64,000 nt of DNA from Croceivirga sp. (GCA_028281025.1 JANQKR010000038.1:44638-108637), one strand, 5' to 3'; numbered from the stretch's first letter, positions 8,851-18,302 are shown. The notes: generated by a model from the sequence alone, not told the origin. Numbers and translations are program-made.

Positions 8851-10689
8851 ATGTTTTGCATGAAAATGAAAATGAAACCGTTGTCCTATTATTTGGTCAT
8901 CCTTTTTTTACTACCATCCTGTCAGGAAAAAACCTTCGAAAAAGTAACCAGTACCAAGGAACCTTCCAGGTTCAATGAAGCCGTAAGGCAATACTATTTT
9001 AAAACCTTGGACAGTGCTTCCTTCCATATCCAACAAATGGACACTTTACATAGCCTAGCGGAAAATCAGGATGCATTCCTAAAGAGTAGAAAATGGTACA
9101 AGCGTGTGGAACCTATGCTTATAGCGTATGACCACGAAAATTACCTCTCCATGAATGCGCCCAATTTGTTGAAGGTGGAAATCGATGATTATACCGATAT
9201 AAAAATACGTAAGCCCAAGAGTTACCAAGTTTTGGAAGAAATGCTATTTGGAGGGGATGCCATTTCAAACAGGGAGTTACACAACGTACTGGTATACCTT
9301 CAGTCCCGTATTCCTTACATTGGAAAGCACCATAATATTTACAGGCAATTGGATAGGCACCATTTAAAGATGATCAGGGATGCCATTGTCAATGTAGCGA
9401 CAAAGGGCATCACCGGTTTCGATTCCCCAATGCTATCCAATTCCCTTACGGAAGCCATTGACAATTACATGACCCTAAAAGAAATCCTTGAAATTTATAG
9501 GGAAGCTTTTCGGGATACCGGTTTATACCAGGAATGGATGACGGAATTGGATGCTGCGATGACCACCCTGGAACAAGGGGATTTTGAAACTTTTGACCGC
9601 TACACTTTTATTAAAGAACATACCCACACCCAACTTCAATTGGTCAATGCCACCGCTATGGATTGGCAGGTCAATTTAAACACATCACGGCCTTTGAACC
9701 CTAAGGCCGACAATCTTTTTGACAAGGATTTTTTTAATATAAAAATGTTTGCTTTGCCCAATTCCCCACCCATTGGTGAAGAGCGCGTAGCCTTGGGAAG
9801 GGCATTGTTCAATGATAACGCATTGTCCAATGAAGGATTGATGAGTTGTGCCACCTGCCACCTTAAAGAAAAGGCCTTTACGGATGGCCAACCAAAAGCA
9901 TTGGGAAATAACGGAAAGCCCTTACAGCGCAATACGCCAACGCTTTCCTATGCCGTATATCAAAAAACGTTTTTCTATGATGGAAGTGGGGATGATCTGG
10001 AGGCGCAGATCGTAAGTGTTGCCAATAACGAAAATGAATTCCATATGGATTTGAACAGGATGGAAGAGCAGGTAAAAGCGAACGCAACGTACCAATCGGC
10101 ATTTGATTCGCTGTACCGCGATGGCGTCACGAATCAAAATGTGCGAAATGCCATTGCCACGTATATTCGGAGTTTGGCCCCTTTCGATTCCAAGTTTGAC
10201 CGAAATATGCAGGGAAAGGAAGAAAGCTTGACGCAAGAGGAAGTCCTGGGGTTTAATTTATTTATGGGCAAGGCCGCTTGCGCCACATGTCATTTTCCAC
10301 CGGCTTTTAATGGAACGGTTCCACCAAAATACCAGGAGACCGAGTTTGAAAATCTGGGGCTGCCCAAGAATGCCAGCTTTACCCATCCCGTTCTGGACGA
10401 AGATCTGGGACAATACTTTCCCTATAAGGTGGAAGAGAAGAAATCGTTTTTCAAAACATCTACGGTCAGGAACATTGCCCTTACCGGCCCTTACATGCAT
10501 AACGGGGTCTACAAGACTTTGGAAGAGGTAATGCAATTTTACAATGTGGGCGGTGGCCAGGGAATGGGATTGGACGTGCCCTACCAGACCTTACCTCCCG
10601 ATTCGCTGGACTTAACGGACAGGGAGACCAAAGCCATCATTGCCTTTATGCGCACTTTGACGGATCGGGAATTTGAAACTATGGATTAA
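8851..10689 (+). CDS. di-heme cytochrome c peroxidase/MauG-family lipoprotein with imelysin-like N-terminal region
   Basis: 612 residues from the ATG at 8851; alternative ATGs follow at 8860 and 8866. The signal ends LLPSC, a lipobox, so it is probably membrane-anchored and periplasmic. Residues of about 35-290 are helical and imelysin-like; the rest is a di-heme CcpA/MauG domain with haem c motifs CATCH at 333-337 and 477-481. It also has the AFTDG and TSTVRNIALTGPYMHNG segments typical of the family. These enzymes reduce H2O2 with electrons from cytochromes or perform long-range oxidations. Stop codons of this gene and the convergent TIGR02757 gene overlap (10686-10689). Confidence 0.88.
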   Translation: MFCMKMKMKPLSYYLVILFLLPSCQEKTFEKVTSTKEPSRFNEAVRQYYFKTLDSASFHIQQMDTLHSLAENQDAFLKSRKWYKRVEPMLIAYDHENYLSMNAPNLLKVEIDDYTDIKIRKPKSYQVLEEMLFGGDAISNRELHNVLVYLQSRIPYIGKHHNIYRQLDRHHLKMIRDAIVNVATKGITGFDSPMLSNSLTEAIDNYMTLKEILEIYREAFRDTGLYQEWMTELDAAMTTLEQGDFETFDRYTFIKEHTHTQLQLVNATAMDWQVNLNTSRPLNPKADNLFDKDFFNIKMFALPNSPPIGEERVALGRALFNDNALSNEGLMSCATCHLKEKAFTDGQPKALGNNGKPLQRNTPTLSYAVYQKTFFYDGSGDDLEAQIVSVANNENEFHMDLNRMEEQVKANATYQSAFDSLYRDGVTNQNVRNAIATYIRSLAPFDSKFDRNMQGKEESLTQEEVLGFNLFMGKAACATCHFPPAFNGTVPPKYQETEFENLGLPKNASFTHPVLDEDLGQYFPYKVEEKKSFFKTSTVRNIALTGPYMHNGVYKTLEEVMQFYNVGGGQGMGLDVPYQTLPPDSLDLTDRETKAIIAFMRTLTDREFETMD

Positions 10690-11450
10690 AATTTTTCGAA
10701 AACCCCCAATCCAAAAAGGGCAAAATCATATTTAACGGGATCGATGGGACTCAATTGGCGAAGACTATGGTCCAACTCCATAACGGCTTTTGCGTCGTTT
10801 TGTTTCCGTTGTAAAAGCCTTAGTTTTCTCGCTACGTTTCCCGAGTGTACGTCCAGGGGGCAGGATAACTGGTTTGGGGATAGGGATTTCCATAAACCAA
10901 AATCCACACCTTTGGCAGCGGGCCGTACCATCCAGCGCAAAAACATATTTATTCGTTTGGCAGCGGAGCCCGAATCAGGATTGGATACATGTTTTTGGGT
11001 ACGTTTGGAATGCGGCAATTCAAAAAACAACTCCTTAAATCGAGCTATTGCCGGTTGCAGTGTATGTGGCTCCTGATGTTTGGAAAAAATAGGTTCCAGC
11101 CCGCCGTAATTTTTATATATGGATTTAAGTGCGGTAGTGAAAAAACGTAAATCCATCCCGTTAAAAGTCCTATGGACAAAGTCATCCAAACGCCCCAAGT
11201 CCGATACTTCATGGTTGCGGATAAAATCGTGAGGGGAGTTGTCCATAAGTTCCATCATCCGCGTGGCACTTTTAATAATGCTCATACGGTTGCCCCATGC
11301 AATGGTGGCCGTCAAAAATGCACTGATTTCAACATCTTCCTTTTTGGTGTACCGATGCGGGATTTGAATGGGATCCGATTCCAGGAACTTGGGATGCTCA
11401 TACTGTTCCGCCTTGGCATCTAAAAAGGTTTTAAGCTCGGACTTTTTCAA
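10686..11450 (-). CDS. TIGR02757-family (DUF2400) conserved protein, TTG start
   Basis: 254 residues if started at the TTG at 11450, giving the N-terminus [11 protein letters not shown] expected for this Bacteroidota family (about 250 residues). The open frame continues upstream to an ATG at 11615, but that extension is just the overlapping protease gene in another frame. The TTG shares TTGA with the TGA of the preceding CPBP gene (11447-11449), the same coupling layout as an ATGA overlap. Conserved segments include ATIAWGNRMSIIKSA and RWMVRPAAKGVDFGLW. Function is unknown; the lack of a signal and the fold pattern suggest a cytoplasmic, possibly nucleic-acid-related, protein. Confidence 0.8.
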   Translation of the reverse strand: MKKSELKTFLDAKAEQYEHPKFLESDPIQIPHRYTKKEDVEISAFLTATIAWGNRMSIIKSATRMMELMDNSPHDFIRNHEVSDLGRLDDFVHRTFNGMDLRFFTTALKSIYKNYGGLEPIFSKHQEPHTLQPAIARFKELFFELPHSKRTQKHVSNPDSGSAAKRINMFLRWMVRPAAKGVDFGLWKSLSPNQLSCPLDVHSGNVARKLRLLQRKQNDAKAVMELDHSLRQLSPIDPVKYDFALFGLGVFEKF

Positions 11451-12007
11451 TTTGCAGATGGATTTAGAAGTGTAACCAATAGAAAGGGTCCAAGCAAAAT
11501 TAAATTGAACAGGGCATGAAAAAGCATTGCATGTCCCAAACCCATCCTCACCCTTATGTAGCTTAAAAAAATACCGGTAATCAGTTGGGGCAAAAATAGG
11601 AGTGGGGCAAACCATAGTGCATTTTGATACCCCTCAAAATTAAAAAGATGGATGAGTCCAAATAGAAAAATGGAGGTATAAAGAGCCAAGGCAAAATAGG
11701 TCGATTTTTTAAATAAGATCAGAGGCCCCCTAAAAAGGGATTCTTCCAAAACAGGGGCCAACACTACGGCCATGGCCAAAATTACCAAGGGATGATAGTG
11801 CCCAAACAATCGCTCCATTCCATGTGTGCCGACATCTACGCCCAAGGCCTCCCTTATTATTTCTATGATGAACCCTACCCCTATGGCAATGGCAATATTC
11901 CACCCCAAAAGGTTTAGAAAGACCCGTCTTTGTAAAGTGCCGGGATAGGTATACGTTTGATATTTGGGCCTAAGAAAAAATGCCCAAACCTTTTTCAGTA
12001 GGTTCAT
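11447..12007 (-). CDS. CPBP-family intramembrane metalloprotease
   Basis: 186 residues with about five or six membrane segments. The signature glutamate-arginine motif EESLFRG is at about 88-94, with later His residues ([18 protein letters not shown]) completing the proposed metal site of the CAAX-protease/bacteriocin-processing (CPBP, Abi) family. These cleave within or near the membrane, on prenylated or small hydrophobic substrates; bacterial substrates are mostly unknown. Both ends overlap neighbours: its ATG with the ATPase stop (ATGA at 12004-12007) and its stop with the TTG of TIGR02757. Confidence 0.88.
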   Translation of the reverse strand: MNLLKKVWAFFLRPKYQTYTYPGTLQRRVFLNLLGWNIAIAIGVGFIIEIIREALGVDVGTHGMERLFGHYHPLVILAMAVVLAPVLEESLFRGPLILFKKSTYFALALYTSIFLFGLIHLFNFEGYQNALWFAPLLFLPQLITGIFLSYIRVRMGLGHAMLFHALFNLILLGPFLLVTLLNPSAN

Positions 12008-12678
12008 ACAACCATTTTTCCATCTACCATTGTCAATTTTCTGTCTGCCATATTGGCCAAGTTCTGGTTGTGGGTCACAATAACAAAGGTTTGTCCAAAT
12101 TCTTCCCTAAGCTTAAAGAAAAGGTGGTGCAAATTGTCTGCACTTTCGGAGTCCAAATTTCCACTGGGTTCATCCGCCAAAACAACGGAAGGGCCATTGA
12201 TCAAAGACCGCGCTACGGCAACACGTTGCTGTTCGCCACCGGATAATGCACTGGGTTTATGGTCATGCCGTTTTTCCAATCCCAAAAATCCCAATAGTTC
12301 CTTTGCTTTTTTCTCGCATTCCTGTCTGTTCGTTTTTTTGATGAAGGCCGGGATACAGACATTTTCCAGTGCCGTGAATTCGGGAAGGAGTTGGTGGAAT
12401 TGAAAGATAAAACCGATGTGTTCGTTTCTAAATTTGGCCAAATCCCTGGAATTTAGCTGATTAACGTCAATTCCATTGATTTGAATCGAGCTGTCCCCTG
12501 GATTGGAGGCCATGTCCAAGGTTCCCAAAATCTGAAGTAGGGTGGTTTTGCCTGCTCCCGAAGCTCCGACAATGGAAACAATTTCACTTTTTTCTATCGT
12601 TAGGTCCACACCTTTTAAGACTTCTAAACTTCCGTAGGATTTATGAATGTTTTTTGCGTATATCATGCCGGAATTCAT
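12004..12678 (-). CDS. LolD-type ABC transporter ATP-binding protein
   Basis: 224 residues with Walker [11 protein letters not shown] (about 38-47), signature [12 protein letters not shown] and Walker [14 protein letters not shown], plus the [15 protein letters not shown] region typical of LolD/MacB-class ATPases. Such ATPases pair with FtsX/LolCE permeases to extract lipoproteins or drive mechanotransmission. No permease gene adjoins; in many Bacteroidota the LolCE-like partner is elsewhere. It is the first gene of a three-gene overlapping operon with the CPBP protease and TIGR02757. Confidence 0.88.
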   Translation of the reverse strand: MNSGMIYAKNIHKSYGSLEVLKGVDLTIEKSEIVSIVGASGAGKTTLLQILGTLDMASNPGDSSIQINGIDVNQLNSRDLAKFRNEHIGFIFQFHQLLPEFTALENVCIPAFIKKTNRQECEKKAKELLGFLGLEKRHDHKPSALSGGEQQRVAVARSLINGPSVVLADEPSGNLDSESADNLHHLFFKLREEFGQTFVIVTHNQNLANMADRKLTMVDGKMVV

Positions 12679-12818
12679 CGGTGTGAAAGTAAGGAATCCC
12701 TATGTAGCGAACAACAAAAGATACTATAAGGTTATTGCTATTTTTGCGACTATTAAGCAAAAGTTAAATGTACGGTCAATATTGCATATTTCAATAAATT
12801 GTTCAACTTTTACTATAA

Positions 12819-13382
12819 ATGGATAAACAAAATAACGCAAACCTTGAAACGGCCATTCTGGCCAACGGCTGTTTTTGGTGCACAGAGGCTGTATTTCAAA
12901 GGCTTAAAGGAGTAAGGTCAGTAGTATCAGGTTATACGGGAGGAAACATCAAAAATCCTGCGTATCGCGAAATCTGTACTGGAAGAACAGGACATGCAGA
13001 GGCCATCAAAATTACTTTTGACCCTAAGGAAATTTCCTTTCAGGAATTATTGGAAGTTTTTTTCGCTACACATGACCCTACAACCCTTAACCGCCAGGGA
13101 AATGATGTGGGCACCCAGTACAGAAGTGAAATTTTCTATACCACGGAAGGGCAAAAACGTTTGGCGGAACAGTATATTCAATTTTTGGAAGGGGAAAAAG
13201 TCTTTTCGGACCCTATAGTTACGGCTATTTCTGAAGAGAAACCGTTTTATGTTGCCGAAGAGGAGCATCACAATTATTATAATGAACATGGTCTTCAACC
13301 CTATTGCCAATTCATCATCAATCCAAAAATCAAAAAACTGCAAAAACACTTTGCGGACAAACTAAACACCGTCAAAAACTAA
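12819..13382 (+). CDS. msrA: peptide-methionine (S)-S-oxide reductase MsrA
   Basis: 187 residues, standard MsrA length. The active-site motif GCFWC is at 17-21 with the catalytic Cys18; YTGG, TGHAE and the DVGTQYRS segment are the usual substrate-pocket motifs. It reduces S-methionine sulfoxide in free or protein-bound methionine using thioredoxin. No signal peptide, so cytoplasmic. The stop is one base before the folE start, so the two are likely co-transcribed. Confidence 0.95.
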   Translation: MDKQNNANLETAILANGCFWCTEAVFQRLKGVRSVVSGYTGGNIKNPAYREICTGRTGHAEAIKITFDPKEISFQELLEVFFATHDPTTLNRQGNDVGTQYRSEIFYTTEGQKRLAEQYIQFLEGEKVFSDPIVTAISEEKPFYVAEEEHHNYYNEHGLQPYCQFIINPKIKKLQKHFADKLNTVKN

Positions 13383-13383
13383 C

Positions 13384-13983
13384 ATGGCACCCTACAAAAA
13401 CCTTGAGGAGTATAACATTGAATTGACCAATGAGGTCAAAGACCGCTATTTAAAGATCATTGATGAGATAGGGGAGGATGTGTCCCGGGAAGGACTTTTA
13501 AAAACCCCCGAACGTGCTGCTAAGGCCATGCTTTTCCTGACCCAGGGATACAAGCAGGATGCCGTGGAAATCTTAAGAAGTGCCATGTTCAAGGAGGAAT
13601 ATGACGATATGGTCATCATAAAGGACATTGAACTGTATTCGCTCTGTGAACACCATATGCTTCCCTTTTTTGGGAAGGCGCATATTGCCTATATCCCCAA
13701 TGGACATATTGTGGGATTGAGCAAAATTCCAAGGATTGTCGATGTGTTTGCAAGACGATTGCAGGTTCAGGAACGATTGACCCACGATATTTTGGAATGT
13801 ATCAACAATACCTTAAAACCAAAAGGGGTCGCCGTGGTTATTGAAGCATCCCATATGTGTATGATGATGCGGGGAGTACAAAAACAGAACTCGGTTACCA
13901 CAACTTCCGGATTCAGGGGACAGTTTGAAAAGATTGAAACACGGAACGAATTTTTGAAACTGATCAGTTCCGATTTGTCTTAA
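13384..13983 (+). CDS. folE: GTP cyclohydrolase I (GCYH-IA), first copy
   Basis: 199 residues. The zinc ligands and active site are present: CEHH at 88-91 (Cys88, His91) and Cys159 in [37 protein letters not shown] is the family core. It converts GTP to dihydroneopterin triphosphate, the first step of tetrahydrofolate synthesis. The MMMRGV form resembles the Bacillus-type branch and differs from the second copy at 17106. It follows msrA by one base. Confidence 0.95.
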   Translation: MAPYKNLEEYNIELTNEVKDRYLKIIDEIGEDVSREGLLKTPERAAKAMLFLTQGYKQDAVEILRSAMFKEEYDDMVIIKDIELYSLCEHHMLPFFGKAHIAYIPNGHIVGLSKIPRIVDVFARRLQVQERLTHDILECINNTLKPKGVAVVIEASHMCMMMRGVQKQNSVTTTSGFRGQFEKIETRNEFLKLISSDLS

Positions 13984-14021
13984 GCGGCAACGCTGTTACT
14001 TTTTTTGCTTATTTTTCGGAC

Positions 14022-14315
14022 ATGTCTAACACATCGGATAAGCGTACCCGCAATTTAGTTTTAGGATTACTGTTTGATGGCATCGGGATGTCCTCATTGC
14101 TCATACCCGGTCTGGGTGACATATTGGATGTAATCTGGGCGCCATTGGCGGGGTGGTTAATGACCCGAATGTATAAAGGGAATGTAGGGAAAGCTGCTGG
14201 GGTAATCACTTTTATTGAGGAGATCGTGCCTGGGCTCGATGTCATTCCCACCTTTACCATCATGTGGATCTACACCTATTTTTTTTCCGGGAAAAACAAA
14301 AAGAATATCGTCTAG
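14022..14315 (+). CDS. small conserved membrane protein
   Basis: 97 residues with a cytoplasmic N-terminus (SNTSDKRTRN) and about two or three hydrophobic segments (LVLGLLFDGIGMSSLLIPG, DVIWAPLAGWLM, FTIMWIYTYFF), with Pro-Gly turns. It has the look of small DUF4112-like or flavobacterial membrane proteins of unknown role. It starts 38 bases after folE and is followed by a clear terminator, so it is probably the last gene of the msrA-folE unit. Confidence 0.7.
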   Translation: MSNTSDKRTRNLVLGLLFDGIGMSSLLIPGLGDILDVIWAPLAGWLMTRMYKGNVGKAAGVITFIEEIVPGLDVIPTFTIMWIYTYFFSGKNKKNIV

Positions 14316-14330
14316 GGCCTGCTGACACCC

Positions 14331-14350
14331 AGCCAAAAAGTGGCTTTTTC
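14331..14350 (+). terminator. intrinsic terminator after the small membrane protein
   Basis: AGCCA, loop AAAAG, TGGCT, then TTTTC: a short 5-bp stem followed by a T-run, located 16 bases after the stop codon at 14313-14315. The remaining 245 bases up to the PhoD-like gene contain no convincing gene. Confidence 0.5.
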
Positions 14351-14596
14351 GCTTGCCCCAATTCTGCTAAACTTCTACGTACGGCACTCTCTCCGCATCA
14401 AGATATTGGCTCGGTTGCACCAAGGACAATTCGTGTTATGGGAAACGTAATAAGTTGGATTGAATTTCTGGAACGCACCAATGATTTAAAACGATGCCAA
14501 ACCATACTTTCTTTACACTGGAATAACAATTTCTGAAGTAATGCTTTTTACTTTTGCAAGCGTAAAATGAATCAAAGTATAGTGATGATTAATTCC

Positions 14597-15940
14597 ATGA
14601 AAAACAGACTTTTTTTTATAGCATTTATAGGGATGCTGAACATAGCTGGCCTTTTGGCCCAAGACCTACTTCAATCCGGACCAATGGTGGGGTATTCAAC
14701 CATGCGTGAAGTACTTCTTTGGGCCCAGACAAAAACCGATGCGGAAGTACATTTTGAATATTTTGACAAGGAAAATCCCAAAGAACGCTTCAAAACCAAA
14801 AAACAGCGTACACAATCCCATACGGGTTTTGTTGCCAAACTTATTGCGGACCAAGTCCTTCCCGGGAAAACCTATACCTATGAGCTGTATATTGATGGAA
14901 GTAAGATCGATCGTAACTATCCAATGGAGTTTCAGACACAGGAGCTTTGGCAGTGGCGAACCGATCCCCCGGAAGTGCGTTTTGCCCTGGGCAGTTGTAA
15001 TTATGTCAATGAAGAACGTTTTGACCGTCCTGGCAAGCCCTATGGCAGTGATTTTGAAATTTTTGATGCCATCCATCAAAAAAAACCGGATTTTATGCTT
15101 TGGATGGGGGATAATACCTATCTAAGGGAAGCTGATTGGAACTCAAGAACCGGTTTTTTACATCGTTATACGCATACACGTTCATTACCTGAACTGCAGC
15201 CGTTGTTGGCCTCTACCCACCATTATGCCATTTGGGACGATCACGACTATGGTCCCAACGATTCCGATGGAAGTTTTTGGTTAAAGACTACGGCTTCAGA
15301 GATATTCAGGCTTTTTTGGGGCAACCCCAATTATGACGTAATCGGACAGGGAGGTATTACAGGTACCTTTCAATGGGCCGATCTGGATTTCTTCTTGTTG
15401 GACAATCGCTATTTTAGGACCTCAAACTCCAATTTTGCCACGGAACGGGAAATGTTGGGGAAAACTCAAATAGATTGGCTCATCAATGCCTTGGCGTCAA
15501 GTAGGGCGACTTTTAAATTCGTTGTTGTTGGCGGACAGGTGATAAGTACGGAAGCCATGCATGAAAACTATGCCACCTTCCCGGAGGAACGGGGGTATTT
15601 GCTCCAAAAAATCCGTGAGGCAAAAATTGAAGGCGTTGTCTTTTTGGATGGGGATAGACACCATACGGGGCTCAGCCGTATGAAGGAAAGCGATAGGGTA
15701 TATCCATTATACGATCTCACCTGTTCTTCGTTGACTGCGGGCGCTTATCCCAATAAAGAGGAATTGAACCAATATCGCCTGGAGGAAACCTTATTTGGGG
15801 AACATAATTTTGGCATCTTAAAGGTCTCCGGACCACGGACGGAACGTGTCCTTAACATGACCATTTTTGATAAGGAAGGAAAAGAGGTTTGGACGAAAGA
15901 TATCCATGCCAAGGACCTGAAATATCCCAAAGTCAAGTAG
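14597..15940 (+). CDS. PhoD-like alkaline phosphatase/phosphodiesterase, exported
   Basis: 447 residues from the ATG at 14597, chosen because it starts the signal peptide (MKNRLFFIAFIGMLNIAGLLAQ); an in-frame ATG at 14567 would add ten residues. An N-terminal fibronectin-like PhoD domain is followed by a metallophosphatase domain with ALGSCNY, WMGDNTYLRE, IWDDHDYGPNDSDG and FLDGDRHHTG, the metal-ligand motifs of PhoD/DUF7800-type enzymes (Fe/Ca or Mn). It hydrolyses phosphodiesters or monoesters in the periplasm, likely for phosphate scavenging, and is monocistronic. Confidence 0.9.
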   Translation: MKNRLFFIAFIGMLNIAGLLAQDLLQSGPMVGYSTMREVLLWAQTKTDAEVHFEYFDKENPKERFKTKKQRTQSHTGFVAKLIADQVLPGKTYTYELYIDGSKIDRNYPMEFQTQELWQWRTDPPEVRFALGSCNYVNEERFDRPGKPYGSDFEIFDAIHQKKPDFMLWMGDNTYLREADWNSRTGFLHRYTHTRSLPELQPLLASTHHYAIWDDHDYGPNDSDGSFWLKTTASEIFRLFWGNPNYDVIGQGGITGTFQWADLDFFLLDNRYFRTSNSNFATEREMLGKTQIDWLINALASSRATFKFVVVGGQVISTEAMHENYATFPEERGYLLQKIREAKIEGVVFLDGDRHHTGLSRMKESDRVYPLYDLTCSSLTAGAYPNKEELNQYRLEETLFGEHNFGILKVSGPRTERVLNMTIFDKEGKEVWTKDIHAKDLKYPKVK

Positions 15941-16052
15941 GGACTGATTGGGTATTCTGCCCATTCCTTTTTATACTTTGGGGGAGCGGGGAATACATCG
16001 CTGCTAAAGGCGGAATTTATAAAACGATGTTTTATGTATTAAACTGGAAACC

Positions 16053-17105
16053 ATGTCAAGAATCAGTATTGTACTTATCCTATTACTTTCGGTTCAAATG
16101 GGTACTTCCCAGAAAACACTGCAACAAGTACTTGGGGATGACACACGTCCTGCCAGGGAAAACCTCCGTATTCAAGTGGAAGACAGTTTGGGCAATAGGG
16201 GTTATTTACCCGTTTCCGTCGTAAAAGGCAAGGGGGAGGGGCCAACTTTTACCATAGTTGCTGGTGTTCATGGATTTGAGTACCCGCCCATAGTTGCCAC
16301 GCAGCAACTAATGAAGGAAATAAAAATGGATTCATTGTTGGGTACAATTATCTTTGTTCCTATTGCCAATAGAAGTTCTTTTTACTCAAGAACACCATTT
16401 TTCAATCCACAGGATAAGGTCAATCTGAACAACGCCTTTCCCGGTGATGCCAATGGAACAATTACACAGCGTTTGGCCCATATCATCACCGAAAACATCA
16501 TTCCGGTAAGCGATGTATTTTTGGATATCCATGGTGGTGACGCTCCCGAAGACCTTTTGCCCTTTATCTGCTATTACAACAATAAGAAGCGACCGAAACA
16601 GACCCAACGGGCCAAAGCGCTTTCTGAGGCAAGCGGATTTGATTATATCGTTTCATATCCCTATACCCTTTCGGATGGGGAACCGGCAAAATATACATTC
16701 AAACAAGCCGTTCAGGACGGCAAGACGGCTTTGAGTATTGAATGCGGAAAATTGGGGAACGTGCAAAAAGAAGCGGTGGCATTAATTAAAAAGGGTGTTT
16801 ATAATATGTTGGCCGAAATGAAAATGTACGGTAGGGGCAAACGGACCAATAATAATCCCACAAGATTGAACAGTCAGGTTTATATAAGGTCAAAAGAAAC
16901 GGGTGTTTTCTACAGTTTTGTTAAGGCTGGTGATTCCGTAAGCAAAGGTGATGTTGTTGGCCGTACTACGGATGAATTCGGTAGGGAACTTGCCCAATAC
17001 AAAGCACCTGTTTCCGGAATCGTATTATATAATCTGGCGACACCGCCCATTAGCAAGGGTAATACCGTTATGTGCATTAGTCGATTTTTGGAGGAGAACA
17101 GGTAA
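16053..17105 (+). CDS. succinylglutamate desuccinylase/aspartoacylase-family zinc hydrolase, exported
   Basis: 350 residues with a signal peptide ending near GTSQ. Zinc-site motifs of the M14/AstE family are visible: GVHGFEYP (HxxE), later DIHGG supplying the third ligand, and an NNAFPGDANGT substrate segment. A C-terminal barrel-like domain (about 265-350; GDSVSKGDVVGRTTDEFG) resembles a biotinyl-lipoyl-type hairpin common in this subfamily. It probably removes acyl groups from amino acids or peptides in the periplasm. Its stop abuts the convergent folE paralogue at 17105/17106. Confidence 0.85.
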   Translation: MSRISIVLILLLSVQMGTSQKTLQQVLGDDTRPARENLRIQVEDSLGNRGYLPVSVVKGKGEGPTFTIVAGVHGFEYPPIVATQQLMKEIKMDSLLGTIIFVPIANRSSFYSRTPFFNPQDKVNLNNAFPGDANGTITQRLAHIITENIIPVSDVFLDIHGGDAPEDLLPFICYYNNKKRPKQTQRAKALSEASGFDYIVSYPYTLSDGEPAKYTFKQAVQDGKTALSIECGKLGNVQKEAVALIKKGVYNMLAEMKMYGRGKRTNNNPTRLNSQVYIRSKETGVFYSFVKAGDSVSKGDVVGRTTDEFGRELAQYKAPVSGIVLYNLATPPISKGNTVMCISRFLEENR

Positions 17106-17774
17106 TTAAAGGTTCTTAAAGTTGTTCTTAAGAAGTCCGTAGAATTCGTTTCGTGAATTCTCATTGGTAAACTTTCCTCCGTACTCCACAGTGGTTGTAA
17201 AACTGTCCTTGTCCTTGATTCCCCTGGATGAAACACAAAGGTGTTTGGCGTGTACCATAACGATGACATCATCGGTTTCCAAGGTTTCCTGCAAATCGTT
17301 CAGGATTTGTAAACAAAGACGCTCCTGGACTTGGGGTCTGTGGGCATAATAATCGACCAATCGGTTAATTTTTGACAATCCTACTACCTTATTTTTGGGA
17401 ATGTATCCAATATGGGCATGACCAATAATGGGTAAAAAATGATGTTCACAGGACGAGTCGATGGTAATATCCTGTTCTACCAACATTTTTTGATAGCCGT
17501 ATGTGTTTTCAAAAGTGGACAATTGGGGACGGTTATCGGGATTTAGTCCATAAAATAGTTCTTGGACATACATTTTTGCAAAACGGTAGGGTGTTCCCGA
17601 AAGACTGTCGTCATTGAGGTCCATCCCCAAAGTTTCCATTATTTTTTGAAAGTGATGTTGTATGCGCTCAATCTTTTCCTTATCGCTGAGCAAAAAAGCA
17701 TCTTCCCGCATTGGGGTTTCCAGGGAAGTGGCAATATGTTGATTCCCAAGGGTCTCTATTCTTTCAATATCCAT
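17106..17774 (-). CDS. folE: GTP cyclohydrolase I paralogue (second folE), zinc-island member
   Basis: 222 residues from the ATG at 17774; a TTG three codons upstream is less likely. Zinc ligands are intact: CEHH at 109-112 and Cys180 in HLCVSSRGI. The GLSKINRLV and RPQVQERL segments resemble the E. coli-type branch rather than the first copy at 13384, so this is an old paralogue or an acquired copy, not a recent duplication. It is 16 bases downstream of the merC-like gene and divergent from the zinc-type ABC operon. Zur regulons of other bacteria often contain a spare GTP cyclohydrolase for zinc starvation; that this copy serves so is inference, since it keeps the zinc site. Confidence 0.9.
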   Translation of the reverse strand: MDIERIETLGNQHIATSLETPMREDAFLLSDKEKIERIQHHFQKIMETLGMDLNDDSLSGTPYRFAKMYVQELFYGLNPDNRPQLSTFENTYGYQKMLVEQDITIDSSCEHHFLPIIGHAHIGYIPKNKVVGLSKINRLVDYYAHRPQVQERLCLQILNDLQETLETDDVIVMVHAKHLCVSSRGIKDKDSFTTTVEYGGKFTNENSRNEFYGLLKNNFKNL

Positions 17775-17790
17775 AATGATCAATTAAGGT

Positions 17791-18210
17791 TTAGGCATTC
17801 AGCTTTTCGTCGGTACAGCACTGTTCGTGACCACAATTGCAGTACTTCCTATTGTACAGATGGAAGAAGACAAGGGCGATGGATGGAAAATATATGGCCT
17901 GTTCCGCTAAAGGAAATAGGTGGATTTTCTCATTTATAACAATAAGCGCCAAAAGTCCCCAACTACCCCAAAGTAGGTTGCGCATCCATTTTTTGGAAGT
18001 GGTTTTGGCAGACCACCAAATGGCAAAAAAGGAAATGGCCAAAAAGACCAAATCCAGTATGCCCCACCATTGGGGATGCAATTCTCCGGCCCCTGCTATT
18101 CCTGCTTGGGCCACAAACAAAAAGGGAGTGACCACACAATGTACCAAACAAAGTGCACTGGCCAGGGCGCCAACGATATCGGATTTTGATGTCAATTGAA
18201 GGGTATTCAT
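17791..18210 (-). CDS. MerC-domain membrane protein
   Basis: 139 residues with four hydrophobic segments. The first carries CLVHC (Cys21, His24, Cys25), the metal-thiol pair of the MerC family, and a cytoplasmic tail is rich in ligands (NRKYCNCGHEQCC). MerC was described as a mercuric-ion carrier, but no mer reductase or MerR gene is present here. Next to a Fur-family gene and a His-rich ABC system it more plausibly moves or senses zinc. It is the first gene of a two-gene unit with the folE paralogue, transcribed divergently from the ABC operon with the candidate operator at 18259-18280 between them. Confidence 0.85.
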   Translation of the reverse strand: MNTLQLTSKSDIVGALASALCLVHCVVTPFLFVAQAGIAGAGELHPQWWGILDLVFLAISFFAIWWSAKTTSKKWMRNLLWGSWGLLALIVINEKIHLFPLAEQAIYFPSIALVFFHLYNRKYCNCGHEQCCTDEKLNA

Positions 18211-18258
18211 ATGGTTTTATGACTTGCAAAATGAAATGCAAAAATAACTTAAAATCGC

Positions 18259-18280
18259 AAACGCAACTCAGTCGCATTTA
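18259..18280. promoter_or_regulatory. candidate Zur operator in the divergent promoter
   Basis: Imperfect palindrome with half-sites AAACGCAAC and GTCGCATTT around TCA. It matches 18 of 22 positions of the perfect palindrome at 28265-28287. On both strands the outer half-site falls where the -33 element should be: GTCG then 16 bases then TAAGTTTG (18291) toward the ABC operon, and GTTG then 17 bases then TATTTTTG toward merC. Binding there would block both promoters. Assignment to Zur rests on the linked Fur-family gene and is inference. Confidence 0.55.
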
Positions 18281-18290
18281 AAATTCTTCT

Positions 18291-18298
18291 TAAGTTTG
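18291..18298 (+). promoter_or_regulatory. -7 promoter element of the zinc-type ABC operon
   Basis: TAAGTTTG fits TANNTTTG exactly and lies 4 bases before the ATG at 18303, implying a transcript start at or just after the start codon region, so a leaderless or very short-leader mRNA. The candidate operator covers the -33 position. Confidence 0.4.
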
Positions 18299-18302
18299 TA
18301 AG

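Noticed and set aside
11451..11615. N-terminal extension of the TIGR02757 frame to an upstream ATG
   Set aside because: These codons are the CPBP protease gene read in another frame; the TTG at 11450 gives the family length and a TTGA overlap.
14264..14536. 90-codon plus-strand frame after the small membrane protein
   Set aside because: It starts inside that gene in another frame and runs through its terminator; composition does not look like protein.
17791..18210. Mercury resistance operon
   Set aside because: Only a MerC-like protein is present; no MerA, MerT, MerP or MerR. The context points to zinc instead.
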